The notes: generated by a model from the letters alone, not told the origin. Positions 18,034 through 26,529 are shown, counted from the first letter of the stretch. The stretch: 64,000 nt of DNA from Vreelandella populi (GCF_003989825.1 NZ_RZHE01000008.1:309996-373995), one strand, 5' to 3'. Translations and numbers: made by a program.

Positions 18034-18871
18034 AATGCGACTCCCTTGCGTATTCGGTATCTATTGTAAAGGCGTTATCCGGCAGGGCTTGCCAGAGTGC
18101 TCGGGCGTAGGCGCTTTTCAGCGTCTGGCCCGTACCTTGAAACGCGCTCGCGTCGGCGGTTTCCACGCAGCGACCTTCGTGCATGACCGTGACGCGGTCG
18201 GCAATGTTCAGCGCGTGACGCAGGTCGTGGCTAATCAACATCACCGCCTTGCCTTGCCGGGTCAGGGCAGCCAACGCATCAAGTACCCGGCCGCGCTGGG
18301 CCGGATCAAGCCCGACGGTAGGCTCATCGGCAATCACCAGCGATGCCTGGGTCACATGCGCCATGGCGGTAAGCACGCGCCGCGCCATGCCTCCGGAAAG
18401 TTCATGGGGGTACGCCCGGCGGGCGCGCTCATCAAGCTGGTAATGGGCCAGCGCCTGGCAGACCGTCTGCCGAGCAGAGGCCGGGGCAAGACCCGCCCGG
18501 CGCGCCGCCCAGTTCACCTGGTGCTGGCTGCGAGCCAGTGGGTCAAGGGCGCTTAGGGATTGCGGAATCAGCGCAAGCTCTCGGCCGCGCAGCGCGCGTT
18601 TCCGCGGCTCATCAAGCGGTGTCTCCTTAAAGAAGCAGCTGCCGCCTAACTGCGCACCCTTGGGCAAAAGCCCCATGATGGTATGCGCCAGCAGACTTTT
18701 ACCGGCACCCGAGGCGCCCACGACAGCGTGCACGCTGCCCGCCGCCACGCTGAAGCTGAGCTGATCCAGGTGCGTGGCATAGCGGCGTCGCCAGAAGCGC
18801 GGATAGTAAGGCAGGGCAAGCGACAGTTGCTCGATACGTAGCATCAAGGCCTCCAGGTAGTCAAAGCGCAC
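18026..18871 (-). CDS. nikD: Nickel-type ABC transporter ATP-binding protein
   Basis: The 281-residue ATPase has Walker A GASGAGKSLL near residue 52, signature LSGGMARRV near residue 157 and Walker B LVIADEPTVGLD near residue 177. It pairs with NikE as the second ATP-hydrolysing subunit at the membrane. Its start lies inside the last codons of nikC (11-base overlap). A residue stretch LYQLDERARRAYPHELSG-like precedes the signature, as in the NikD/OppD group. Confidence 0.85.
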   Translation of the reverse strand: MRFDYLEALMLRIEQLSLALPYYPRFWRRRYATHLDQLSFSVAAGSVHAVVGASGAGKSLLAHTIMGLLPKGAQLGGSCFFKETPLDEPRKRALRGRELALIPQSLSALDPLARSQHQVNWAARRAGLAPASARQTVCQALAHYQLDERARRAYPHELSGGMARRVLTAMAHVTQASLVIADEPTVGLDPAQRGRVLDALAALTRQGKAVMLISHDLRHALNIADRVTVMHEGRCVETADASAFQGTGQTLKSAYARALWQALPDNAFTIDTEYARESHFA

Positions 18872-19661
18872 GCCGCAGGCCGCTGGCGATGCGTTCGATA
18901 CCCAGCACCATCAGCAGTAGTCCAAGCCCCGGGAAAACGCCCAGCCACCAGTACCCCCCGCTCAGGTAGCGCATGGCGTCGGCCAGCAAGATGCCGATGG
19001 CCGGCTGGCTGGGGCTCAGGCCAACGCCCAGAAACGTGAGCGCCGCTTCATGCAAAATGGCGTGAGGAAACAGCAGCAGCGCCCCGACCAGGCAGTGGGG
19101 CAAAGCGTGGGGCAGAAAGTGGTGCAGCAGGATAAACCCCTGGGATTTACCCAGCGCCCGGGATATGCCGATATAGGGTGCTGCGCGCAGTTGCAGCAGC
19201 TCGGCGCGCAGCACGCGCGCAAGGCCGGGCCAGTGAGTGGTGGCCACGGCAATCACCACTGCCTGCAGCCCGCCACCGAGTGCAAAGGCAATCAGCAGCA
19301 GCAGGATAAGATGCGGCACACTGAGCAGCGTATCGATCAGTAGCCTGACCAGCGCGTCCAGGCGCGGCGAAAGGGTCGTCAAAAGTGCCAGACCAAGTGC
19401 GATGGCGCTGCCCAGCAGGGCGGCTAGAAGGCCTACCCGGAAGCTCAGGGCAAGCCCTGCTAGTGTGCGTGCCCAAAGCTCACGACCCAGGGCGTCGGTA
19501 CCCAGCCAGTGGTCAAGGCCGGGCGGGGCCAGGCGGGCATCGAACTGCATGCGCCCCGGCAGGTCGCCGAGCCACCACTGACCGGATAACAGCGCCAGCA
19601 AAAGCAGCACCGCAAGGCCTGAGCAGGCAAGCGCGCGCAGCCGCGGCTGGGCGGCTTTCAT
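18861..19661 (-). CDS. nikC: Nickel-type ABC transporter permease
   Basis: The 266-residue permease of the DppC/NikC group has an N-terminal membrane helix, then a periplasmic segment with the typical LGTDALGRELWARTLAG near residue 55. The core membrane domain carries the EAA coupling motif EAALTFLGVGLSPSQPAIG near residue 200. It would form the translocation channel with NikB. It overlaps nikB by 4 bases and nikD by 11. Confidence 0.87.
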   Translation of the reverse strand: MKAAQPRLRALACSGLAVLLLLALLSGQWWLGDLPGRMQFDARLAPPGLDHWLGTDALGRELWARTLAGLALSFRVGLLAALLGSAIALGLALLTTLSPRLDALVRLLIDTLLSVPHLILLLLIAFALGGGLQAVVIAVATTHWPGLARVLRAELLQLRAAPYIGISRALGKSQGFILLHHFLPHALPHCLVGALLLFPHAILHEAALTFLGVGLSPSQPAIGILLADAMRYLSGGYWWLGVFPGLGLLLMVLGIERIASGLRRAL

Positions 19662-20668
19662 GACGCGATTGACCCCGGCTTCCGGGGCCTGCGCATGCGC
19701 GGGTCAACCATGTGGTAAAGGCTGTCGGCCAGCATATTGCCGATACTCACAAATAGCGTGGTAAACAGGGCAATGCCCAGCAGCAGCGGCACGTCGCTGC
19801 GCAGCCCGGCCTCTACCGTTGCTTGGCCAAGGCCCGGGTAGGCGAACACCTGCTCGATCAGGATAGAGCCGCCGAACAGCTCGCCGAGTGACGCCAGTGC
19901 CAGCGTCAGCGCGGGAAGGCTTGCATGGCGCACGCCGTGGCGCCAGGCGATATCCGCTCGGGTGGCGCCTTGGGCAAAGGCGTGGGTAGCGATATCCGAG
20001 CGCATCAGCGCCACCATGCGCGCCCGGGTGTGCAGCGTGATCGAGGCCGTGCCCAGCAGCGTCAGCGTGCTGACCGGCAGTACCAGATGGTGAAGGCGGG
20101 TGGCCAGGTGGATATCCTGACTTGGCACGCCGACAGGCCCGGCGCAGCACGCCGGGGCCCAGCCCAGGTAAACCGAGAACAGCAGAACGCCCAGCAGCGC
20201 CAGCCAGAAGGTAGGGGTGGAGGCGGTCACGTAGGCGTAGGCGCTGATGACCTTGTCCAGCGGCGAGCGCTCCTTGGCGCCGGCCATCACGCCTAATGTG
20301 AACCCCAGCAGTAACGACAGCAGCCAGGCGCTGCCCAGTAGCGCAATCGAGCGCGTGAAGCGCTGGCCGATCACTTCCCCAACGGGCTGGTTGTAGACGT
20401 GACTTACGCCCAGGTTGCCGCTCATCAACTGCTGCAGCCAACGGCCAAACTGAAGAGGTGCCGGGTCGTCAAACCCCCAGCGTTGGGCGATGAGTTCGCG
20501 CTGCTCCGGGCTTACCTGGGCAGCCAGAGGACCGAGATAGGCATCTACCGGGTCGACTGGCGAGGCCATCATCAGCCCGAATGACACGCCGGCCACGCAG
20601 AGCAGTATCAGCCCCAGCCGCAGCAGGCGGCGTAGCGTGGCGAGCGCTAGTCGCACGTCCAGCGCCAC
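19658..20668 (-). CDS. nikB: Nickel-type ABC transporter permease
   Basis: This 336-residue DppB/NikB-type permease begins at GTG 20668, 22 bases inside the 3' end of nikA. It has a first membrane helix near residues 14-32, the conserved ARMVALMRSDIATHAFAQGA cytoplasmic loop near residue 215, and the late SILIEQVFAYPGLGQATVEA near residue 272. It forms the channel with NikC. All five nik reading frames overlap, which indicates a single transcript. Confidence 0.87.
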   Translation of the reverse strand: MALDVRLALATLRRLLRLGLILLCVAGVSFGLMMASPVDPVDAYLGPLAAQVSPEQRELIAQRWGFDDPAPLQFGRWLQQLMSGNLGVSHVYNQPVGEVIGQRFTRSIALLGSAWLLSLLLGFTLGVMAGAKERSPLDKVISAYAYVTASTPTFWLALLGVLLFSVYLGWAPACCAGPVGVPSQDIHLATRLHHLVLPVSTLTLLGTASITLHTRARMVALMRSDIATHAFAQGATRADIAWRHGVRHASLPALTLALASLGELFGGSILIEQVFAYPGLGQATVEAGLRSDVPLLLGIALFTTLFVSIGNMLADSLYHMVDPRMRRPRKPGSIAS

Positions 20669-22236
20669 TCAAGCAGATTGGCCGTTACCGGCCAGCCATG
20701 ACCATGCGGGGCCACACCTAGATCGCCAACGTCCAGGCATGTATCTACCGCATAGACATGAGCCAGATTGACCATCCAGGCCCAGCTGGCGTCACCGCGC
20801 ACGCCATAGCCGGTCTCCCCATCCCACTGAGCAGCCTGCCAGTGCCGGTTGGCTTCATGTGTATTCGCCGCCGCCTGAGCCGCCTCCAGGTGACGGTCCA
20901 CGGCAGGGTTGGCGTAGTAGCCGCTGTTGTAGAAGTCGTTTCCTGCATGCTGGCTGTGGTAGAGGTAGTAGATCTCTTGGGGGCTATGACTGCCAAAGCC
21001 CATCACGACGGCATCCTGGTGCAGTGCCAGGCGCTGAATCTCGTCCCAGTGGCGCCCGGTTGGCTGCATGTCGATACCCAGCGGGCGCACCATTTCGGCG
21101 CTCACCTCGGCAAGCAGCTGCCGGGTGCTGTCACCGGCGGGGTAGGTCAGCCTGAAACGGGCGGGCTGGCCCTGCTTGTGGCGCAGGCCATCGCCCTGGC
21201 GCTGCCAGCCAGCAGCATCGAGCAGAGCTTTGGCCTGCTCAAGGTCAGGTGCCTGGATATCTTCATCGCGACGGCTCCAAGGCAGCCCGTCTGCCGGGCC
21301 GAACGCGGGGCGGCCGAAGCCGTTGAGCACAACGTCCACCAGCGTCTGGCGGTCAAGGGCTAGATTGATCGCACGGCGAATGGCAATGTCCGCGGTTACA
21401 CCGTTGCCGATGGGCGCGCCGGAGGGCGCGCGCTGGCCCTGGGCGGGTTGCATGGGAAACATGATGCCCCGGTTGTCCACGCTCTGCATCGTGACGGCGC
21501 GCATGTGTGAAGGCAAAGCGTTTGCCAGCGCCGGCGGCAGGGCGGCCAGGTCGACATCGCCGGTACGCGCGGCGTTCAGCGTGGTGTCTTCGCCGGTAAA
21601 CAGAAACACAAGGCGTTCAAAGGCGGGCGTTTGCCCGTAGAAATAGGGGTTGCGCTCGACGATCAACTGCTCGCCCTCCTGCCACTCCACCAACTGGTAG
21701 GGGCCCGAGCCAAGAGGATGGCGGCCATAATTCTCGTCATAGCCGTTTTCACGGCTGGCTGCGGGCACGATACCCAGCGTCACCAGCTGGTCGGCAAAGG
21801 TAATGCGCGGCTGGTGAAGCGTCAGCGCCACGCGATGGGAATCAAGAGCCGTGGCTTCTTTCAGCGCGCTGAGGTCTGCCCGCCCACCCGCCTTGGCCGC
21901 TGTATTGAAGGTATAAGCCACATCACTAGCCGTGAGCGCGCTGCCGTCTGAAAAGCGCGCATCGTCGCGCAGGGTGATGGTCCAGGTCAGTTGGTCGTTC
22001 GAGAGAGTCCAGGCGGTTGCCAGCTCTGGCTCCAGGTCAAGGTCCGCACGGCGGGAAAGCAGGGTCGACTGAAACAGCGGGTTGCCGTACTGCCCCCAGC
22101 CCAGCAGTGGGTCGAAGCCCTGCTCGGGCTCACCGCCAATGGCGAGTACCAGTTGCTCTTTAGCGCTGGCCGGGTTGGCAATCATAAGGCAACCGGCGGC
22201 TGCGCCGAGTATCAGGGTGCGAAGAAGTGATAGCAT
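20647..22236 (-). CDS. nikA: Nickel-type ABC transporter periplasmic binding protein
   Basis: This 529-residue protein has a cleavable signal peptide (cleavage probably after NPASA near residue 25) and a family-5 solute-binding fold. The N-terminus shows GGEPEQGFDPLLGWG and FQSTLL. These features are shared by the NikA group and by the metallophore-binding CntA-like group, so the ligand could be free nickel with a small chelator or a metal-opine complex. The LSNDQLTWTITLRDDARFSDG stretch near residue 80 is typical of the family. It is transcribed from a promoter overlapped by a NikR operator, which favours nickel. Confidence 0.85.
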   Translation of the reverse strand: MLSLLRTLILGAAAGCLMIANPASAKEQLVLAIGGEPEQGFDPLLGWGQYGNPLFQSTLLSRRADLDLEPELATAWTLSNDQLTWTITLRDDARFSDGSALTASDVAYTFNTAAKAGGRADLSALKEATALDSHRVALTLHQPRITFADQLVTLGIVPAASRENGYDENYGRHPLGSGPYQLVEWQEGEQLIVERNPYFYGQTPAFERLVFLFTGEDTTLNAARTGDVDLAALPPALANALPSHMRAVTMQSVDNRGIMFPMQPAQGQRAPSGAPIGNGVTADIAIRRAINLALDRQTLVDVVLNGFGRPAFGPADGLPWSRRDEDIQAPDLEQAKALLDAAGWQRQGDGLRHKQGQPARFRLTYPAGDSTRQLLAEVSAEMVRPLGIDMQPTGRHWDEIQRLALHQDAVVMGFGSHSPQEIYYLYHSQHAGNDFYNSGYYANPAVDRHLEAAQAAANTHEANRHWQAAQWDGETGYGVRGDASWAWMVNLAHVYAVDTCLDVGDLGVAPHGHGWPVTANLLEWRWTCD

Positions 22237-22249
22237 GATAATCGTCTGC

Positions 22250-22278
22250 TTATAATAAATAGTATGACCTTTTTACAA
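22250..22278 (-). promoter_or_regulatory. Sigma-70 promoter of nikABCDE
   Basis: Read on the minus strand: TTGTAA (22278-22273), a 17-base spacer and TTATAA (22255-22250), 13 bases before the nikA start. The -35 box and most of the spacer lie inside the NikR operator, so NikR binding would exclude RNA polymerase. Confidence 0.65.
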
Positions 22279-22289
22279 TAACATCATAC
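22262..22289. promoter_or_regulatory. NikR operator
   Basis: A perfect match to the E. coli NikR consensus: GTATGA (22262-22267), exactly 16 bases, TCATAC (22284-22289). It lies between the divergent nikA and nikR genes and overlaps the nik promoter. Binding by the adjacent NikR in the presence of nickel is expected from the known E. coli system. Confidence 0.93.
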
Positions 22290-22338
22290 TCGAATCGTCA
22301 AAAGCCAATACGCACGCCATCATTTAAAGGAGACAGGT

Positions 22339-22740
22339 ATGCAGCGCGTCACAGTCACATTGGATGAAGAGTTGCTGAACGCAGTCGATGAGCTGATGCG
22401 CACGCATGGTTACCAGAACCGATCGGAAGCGATTCGTGATTTAACGCGCAGCGGCTTGAAGCAAGTCAAGGAGCAGGCGGTGCCCGAAGTGCCCTGCATG
22501 GGCGCGCTTGTGTATGTGTATGATCACGCCGCGCGGGATCTGTCCAGGCGCTTGACCCGCCACTCCCACGATCATCACGATCTGACACTTTCGACGCTGC
22601 ACGTGCATATCGACCAGGATAGCTGTCTGGAAGTCGCCCTGTTGAAAGGCCAGGGCCAGGAGCTCAAGCGGTTTGCCGATGAAGTGACATCATCGCGCAG
22701 CGTGCGCCATGGCCAGCTTGTGCTGATTCCGGATGCCTGA
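22339..22740 (+). CDS. nikR: Nickel-responsive ribbon-helix-helix repressor
   Basis: The 133-residue protein is the same length as E. coli NikR. The N-terminal RHH domain reads RVTVTLDEELL with helix NRSEAIRDL. The C-terminal ACT-like nickel domain keeps all four high-affinity ligands, here His77, His88, His90 and Cys96 (LHVHIDQDSC). It represses nikABCDE when nickel is sufficient. AAGGAG lies 8 bases before the ATG. It is divergent from nikA across a consensus operator, the expected arrangement for local control. Confidence 0.96.
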   Translation: MQRVTVTLDEELLNAVDELMRTHGYQNRSEAIRDLTRSGLKQVKEQAVPEVPCMGALVYVYDHAARDLSRRLTRHSHDHHDLTLSTLHVHIDQDSCLEVALLKGQGQELKRFADEVTSSRSVRHGQLVLIPDA

Positions 22741-22766
22741 AAGTTCAGCCGGTGTGCTGCAGATAC

Positions 22767-22795
22767 AAAAAGGGCGACCCGCAGGCCGCCCCTCT
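22767..22795 (-). terminator. Terminator of slyD
   Basis: Read on the minus strand, a GC-rich hairpin with outer stem GGGCG / CGCCC is followed by TTTTT. It separates slyD from the convergent nikR. Confidence 0.75.
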
Positions 22796-22839
22796 CGATA
22801 AGCGTAAGCTGGGCTGGATTGGCCAGCTCGCGTTGGCAA

Positions 22840-23322
22840 TCAGTGCTCAACGCCGCCTTCACCGTGCACATGGCCGTGCTCGGTTTCTTCCTGGCTAGCT
22901 TCGCGAACGCTTGCAATCTCAACATCGAAGTTGAGGTGCTCACCGGCCAGCGGATGGTTGCCGTCAACGATAACCGTATCGCCTTCAACACTTTTTACTG
23001 TAACCATCAGCGGACCGCCTTGCGTCTGGGCCTGGAACTGCATGCCCGGCTCGATACCTTCAACGCCTTGGAAGGCATCACGCGGTACTTCTTGAACCAG
23101 CTGTTCCTGAACTTCACCGTAACCCTCTTCAGGCGTTACTTTGACGTTCAGCTTGTCACCGGCTTCGCGGCCTTCCAGTTCTTTTTCCAGACCCGGAATG
23201 ATGTTGCCCGCGCCATGGAGGTAGGTCAGCGGCTCACGGCCTTCAGAACTGTCTAGCACTTCACCTGCATCGTTAGTCAGAGTGTAGTGGAACGCGACAA
23301 CCGAGTTTTGTGCAATTTGCAT
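22840..23322 (-). CDS. slyD: FKBP-type peptidyl-prolyl isomerase, SlyD-like
   Basis: The 160-residue protein has the split FKBP domain (VVAFHYTLTNDAGEVLDSS, LTYLHGAGNIIPGLE) with the inserted chaperone flap (VKVTPEEGYGEVQEQLVQEV). It ends in a short His-containing tail (EHGHVHGEGGVEH, four His). SlyD catalyses prolyl isomerisation, acts as a chaperone and in E. coli delivers nickel to hydrogenase through its tail, which there is longer and richer in His and Cys. I start it at ATG 23322, 8 bases after AAGG; the frame continues upstream without a ribosome site. It lies tail-to-tail with nikR. Confidence 0.92.
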   Translation of the reverse strand: MQIAQNSVVAFHYTLTNDAGEVLDSSEGREPLTYLHGAGNIIPGLEKELEGREAGDKLNVKVTPEEGYGEVQEQLVQEVPRDAFQGVEGIEPGMQFQAQTQGGPLMVTVKSVEGDTVIVDGNHPLAGEHLNFDVEIASVREASQEETEHGHVHGEGGVEH

Positions 23323-23502
23323 TAAATAACCTTTCGGTGAGTGCATGTCCCAACATGGTAACGCGTGAGGCGTGGCTTGTCAGGGGATAAGAGCAGTTTT
23401 TACGCGTATCCGTCTTTTGCGGTATTGCGCCTCAAGATGACCAGGGATACCCTACACCCACCACTTTTCCCTCTTTAAGACCCTAATTCATCGGAGTTTG
23501 CT

Positions 23503-23781
23503 ATGACGATCTTTCTTATTTGGCTGATTGCGTTTGGTCTGATTGCCTATTTTGTCGACCAGCGCTGGAGTCGTGGCGTTAGCCAAGGTCTTGACCGGTG
23601 CTTGCCTAATGTATTGAAAAGCCATGGTGAAAACCGCTTTCTATGGATCATGACACTCGCCGTGTTAGGCGCGACTACATTGGTTTTCCCCGTAGAAATG
23701 CTGCTGGTCGTTATCCTGATGGCGTTAATTGGTCTTCTGGTAGTAAAGCTTGCCAATTGGGCCAGCACTCTTACCCATTAA
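23503..23781 (+). CDS. Small hypothetical membrane protein
   Basis: The 92-residue protein starts with a hydrophobic helix (residues 2-17) and a short basic loop (DQRWSRGVSQGLDR). It ends with a long hydrophobic hairpin at residues 46-86. No motif that I recognise. CGGAG lies 8 bases before the ATG, and a strong symmetrical terminator follows 20 bases after the stop, which supports a real, single-gene transcript. Topology would place most of the protein in the inner membrane. Confidence 0.6.
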   Translation: MTIFLIWLIAFGLIAYFVDQRWSRGVSQGLDRCLPNVLKSHGENRFLWIMTLAVLGATTLVFPVEMLLVVILMALIGLLVVKLANWASTLTH

Positions 23782-23800
23782 GCGCATTTGAATACATGTT

Positions 23801-23836
23801 AAAAAGCCCGGCCATCGCAAGATAGCCGGGCTTTTT
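23801..23836. terminator. Bidirectional terminator
   Basis: A perfect 12-bp stem AAAAAGCCCGGC / GCCGGGCTTTTT with a 12-base loop. The A and T runs make it work for both the plus-strand small membrane gene and the convergent glycine-zipper lipoprotein gene. Confidence 0.9.
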
Positions 23837-23875
23837 GATATAGATCACATCAATAAAATACGCTACAGCATTAAA

Positions 23876-24343
23876 TTAATAGGGGGCAACGCTCAGGTTG
23901 CCGCCGCTACCAATCAATCGCACGCGCTGGCCAGCTTGGTATTGATGGTCAGCTCGTTGTACAACGACGACATCGGTGCCGTCGTCACGACGAATTTCCA
24001 TTTCCAGGGCACTCACGCGGTTGGCGCGATCTTCCGCTGCTGAACCAGCCACCGAGCCACCCAAGGCGCCTGCAACAGTTGCCAACTGACGGCCTGAACC
24101 GCCACCTACCTGACTACCCAAAAGGCCGCCGATGATGGCGCCGCCGCCGGTGCCCAGCAGGCCTCCCGCACGGCTGTCAGCCTGGATTTGCACTGGGCGA
24201 ATAGCCACGATGGTACCGTAAGCAACGCTTTGGCCAGTTTGCGCTTGATTGCCGCGGTACACATCACCCGAATAGGGCGACGTGTTGGCACACCCAGCTA
24301 AGGTCAGGATGCTTAACGCAGCAACAGGTAGTAAACGTTTCAT
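23876..24343 (-). CDS. Glycine-zipper 2TM outer-membrane lipoprotein (SlyB/Pcp-like)
   Basis: The 155-residue protein has a lipoprotein signal with lipobox LAGC (near residues 15-18). A glycine-zipper hairpin follows (GGLLGTGGGAIIGGLLGSQVGGG, then GALGGSVAGSAAEDR), and the C-terminal beta domain ends RVRLIGSGGNLSVAPY. This matches the SlyB/Pcp family of peptidoglycan-associated or outer-membrane lipoproteins involved in envelope integrity. ATG 24343 follows GGAGG by 6 bases; the longer in-frame reading lacks a ribosome site. The 246-base gap upstream holds the aceA terminator and presumably this gene's promoter. Confidence 0.88.
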   Translation of the reverse strand: MKRLLPVAALSILTLAGCANTSPYSGDVYRGNQAQTGQSVAYGTIVAIRPVQIQADSRAGGLLGTGGGAIIGGLLGSQVGGGSGRQLATVAGALGGSVAGSAAEDRANRVSALEMEIRRDDGTDVVVVQRADHQYQAGQRVRLIGSGGNLSVAPY

Positions 24344-24528
24344 TAAAACCTCCATGATATGGCAACTTAAAATAGCAGTGACAGGACGCTTCAATTACAG
24401 AACAGTGTTCGCTAAAAGATAGCTGAAGCTACTCGCTATGACCAGCACTTGATTAAAAAGGTCATAAATCAAAGGGCATAGTTGTAGTGTAGACAGGGAA
24501 TAAGAAAACAGTGTGCACATATAACGAT

Positions 24529-24556
24529 AAAAACCAGGAGCTCAAGAGCTCCTGGT
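24529..24556 (-). terminator. Terminator of aceA
   Basis: A perfect 11-bp stem ACCAGGAGCTC / GAGCTCCTGGT with a 2-base spacer in the loop is followed on the minus strand by TTTTTATC. Confidence 0.88.
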
Positions 24557-24589
24557 AGGCAGAATTTTCCGATGGCTGAGTAGGGGGCG

Positions 24590-26188
24590 TTAGCCAAACT
24601 GGTTCATCGTATTATCCTTACCGCCTGCTTTAAGCGCGGCATCGCCGTGGAAGAACTCCTTATGGTCATCGCCGATATTGGAACCTGCCATATCCTGGTG
24701 CTTCACCGTAGCAATCCCTTGACGAATTTCTTCTCTCTGAACGCCGCGCACGTAGGCCAGCATTCCTTCCTCACCGAAGTAGCCTTTTGCCAGGTTGTCT
24801 GTGGAGAGCGCCGCTGTATGGTAAGTGGGCAGGGTGATCAGGTGGTGGAAAATGCCCGCCTCGCGCGATGAGTCACGCTGGAAGTTGCGCGTCCACTCAT
24901 CTGCCAATTGGCCAAGCTCGGTCTTGTCGTACTCGACGCTCATCAGCTTATCGCGGCTATAGGCCGATACGTCCTTGCCTTCCTGTTCCCAAGCATCAAA
25001 CACCTGCTGGCGGAAATTCAGTGTCCAGTTGAAGGAGGGCGAATTGTTATACACAAGCTTGGCGTCCGGGACTACTTCACGGATACGGTTGACCATGCTG
25101 GCAATCTGCCCAACGTGGGGTTTTTCGGTTTCGATCCACAAAAGATCCGCGCCGTTTTGCAAGCTGGTGATGCAGTCAAGGATGACGCGGTCTTCACCGG
25201 TGCCGGGCTTGAACTGGTAAAGGCCGGAAGCAAGGCGCTTAGGCTTGACCAGCTTGCCGCCTTGCTTGATGACCACGTCGCCATTATTGATATCAGCGGC
25301 ATTCTCGATCACGTCGCCATCCAAGAAGCTGTTGTACTGATCGCCCAGGTCGCCCGGCTGGTGAGTCACCGCGATTTTCTGAGTCAGTCCGGCGCCTAGT
25401 GAGTCAGTTCGCGCAACGATGACGCCATCCTCCACGCCAAGCTCTAGGAACGCATAACGCACGGCGTTGATCTTGGCCAGAAAGTCTTCATGGGGAACCG
25501 TTACCTTGCCATCCTGGTGGCCGCACTGCTTCTCGTCGGATACCTGATTTTCCAGCTGGATGCAGCAAGCGCCGGCGAGGATGAATTTCTTGGCAAGCAG
25601 GTAGGTGGCTTCGGCGTTGCCAAAGCCTGCGTCAATATCGGCAATAATCGGCACGATATGGGTTTCATGGTTATCGATCTTGTCGATGATTTCCTGCTCT
25701 TTGGTCCTGTCGCCAGCAGCCTTGGCATCATCCAGCGCACGGAACAGATGGTTAAGCTCCCAGGTATCGGCCTGTTTCAGGAAGGTGTAAAGCTCTTCGA
25801 TCAGGTTGGCGACCGAGGTTTTTTCATGCATGGACTGATCGGGCAGGGGCCCAAACTCGGAGCGCAGCGCGGCGACCATCCAACCTGAGAGATAGAGGTA
25901 GCGGCGTTTAGTGGTGCCGAAGTGTTTTTTGATTGAAATCAGTTTCTGCTGGCCAATAAAGCCGTGCCAGCAGCCTAGCGACTGGGTGTACTGTGCAGTA
26001 TCGGCATCATAAGCGGCCATATCGTTACGCATGATCGTGGCGGTGTAGCGCGCAATATCCAATCCGGTATGAAAGCGGTTCTGGGCGCGCATACGAGCTG
26101 CGTATTCAGGTTTGATAGCCTCCCATTTTCCACTTTGCGCTTCGCGTAACTGGGCCATGGCTTTAATATCGTTGAGCAATCCGGTCAT
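24590..26188 (-). CDS. aceA: Isocitrate lyase (long, Pseudomonas/Acinetobacter type)
   Basis: The 532-residue enzyme cleaves isocitrate to glyoxylate and succinate, the first step of the glyoxylate shunt. It has the catalytic cysteine motif KQCGHQDGK near residue 215 and metal-site sequences (IADIDAGFGNAEATY and ARTDSLGAG). It is about 100 residues longer than the E. coli enzyme, as in the subgroup seen in Pseudomonas. GGAGG lies 6 bases before the ATG. It competes for isocitrate with the NADP-isocitrate dehydrogenase encoded at 32384. A perfect 8-bp inverted repeat lies 28 bases upstream. Confidence 0.96.
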   Translation of the reverse strand: MTGLLNDIKAMAQLREAQSGKWEAIKPEYAARMRAQNRFHTGLDIARYTATIMRNDMAAYDADTAQYTQSLGCWHGFIGQQKLISIKKHFGTTKRRYLYLSGWMVAALRSEFGPLPDQSMHEKTSVANLIEELYTFLKQADTWELNHLFRALDDAKAAGDRTKEQEIIDKIDNHETHIVPIIADIDAGFGNAEATYLLAKKFILAGACCIQLENQVSDEKQCGHQDGKVTVPHEDFLAKINAVRYAFLELGVEDGVIVARTDSLGAGLTQKIAVTHQPGDLGDQYNSFLDGDVIENAADINNGDVVIKQGGKLVKPKRLASGLYQFKPGTGEDRVILDCITSLQNGADLLWIETEKPHVGQIASMVNRIREVVPDAKLVYNNSPSFNWTLNFRQQVFDAWEQEGKDVSAYSRDKLMSVEYDKTELGQLADEWTRNFQRDSSREAGIFHHLITLPTYHTAALSTDNLAKGYFGEEGMLAYVRGVQREEIRQGIATVKHQDMAGSNIGDDHKEFFHGDAALKAGGKDNTMNQFG

Positions 26189-26458
26189 GAGATACCTCCA
26201 AGGTCGTAATAGCGGTTCGCAAGTGGGTTAATAGGTTTGCTGCGCTTGCGAAGTGTTTTTGGCATTGACCAACATAAAGCTGATAGTTGGCGACGTTATG
26301 AGCAGGCTCGCTGGCGCTGCAGTGCAATAACTATTGACGACAATAAGGGATCCAACAATTGACACTTGGGGGCAGACGGGGTTGTAGCTCGACGACAACG
26401 GCTTAGCAAAACGGCGGGTTTAGGTAGTCGTTTTTCGTCAGGTATATAAACAGAAGAC
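26189..26458. other. aceA upstream intergenic region with an inverted repeat
   Basis: This stretch holds no gene that I can support. It contains a perfect inverted repeat TTCGCAAG (26216-26223) / CTTGCGAA (26245-26252) with a 21-base centre, 28-64 bases before the aceA start, around a TATTAA-like -10 on the minus strand. Farther away, near 26335-26365, are two ATTGAC boxes. These may be regulatory sites for the glyoxylate shunt, but I cannot name the regulator. Confidence 0.45.
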
Positions 26459-26483
26459 AAAAAAACGCCGCCCTAAGGCGGCG
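26459..26483 (-). terminator. Terminator of roxA
   Basis: On the minus strand a 7-bp stem CGCCGCC / GGCGGCG is followed by seven T. Confidence 0.88.
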
Positions 26484-26529
26484 CTCTGGCGTCGTCAGCT
26501 GGCTAGGCCAGAAGATAAATCGAGGCCAG

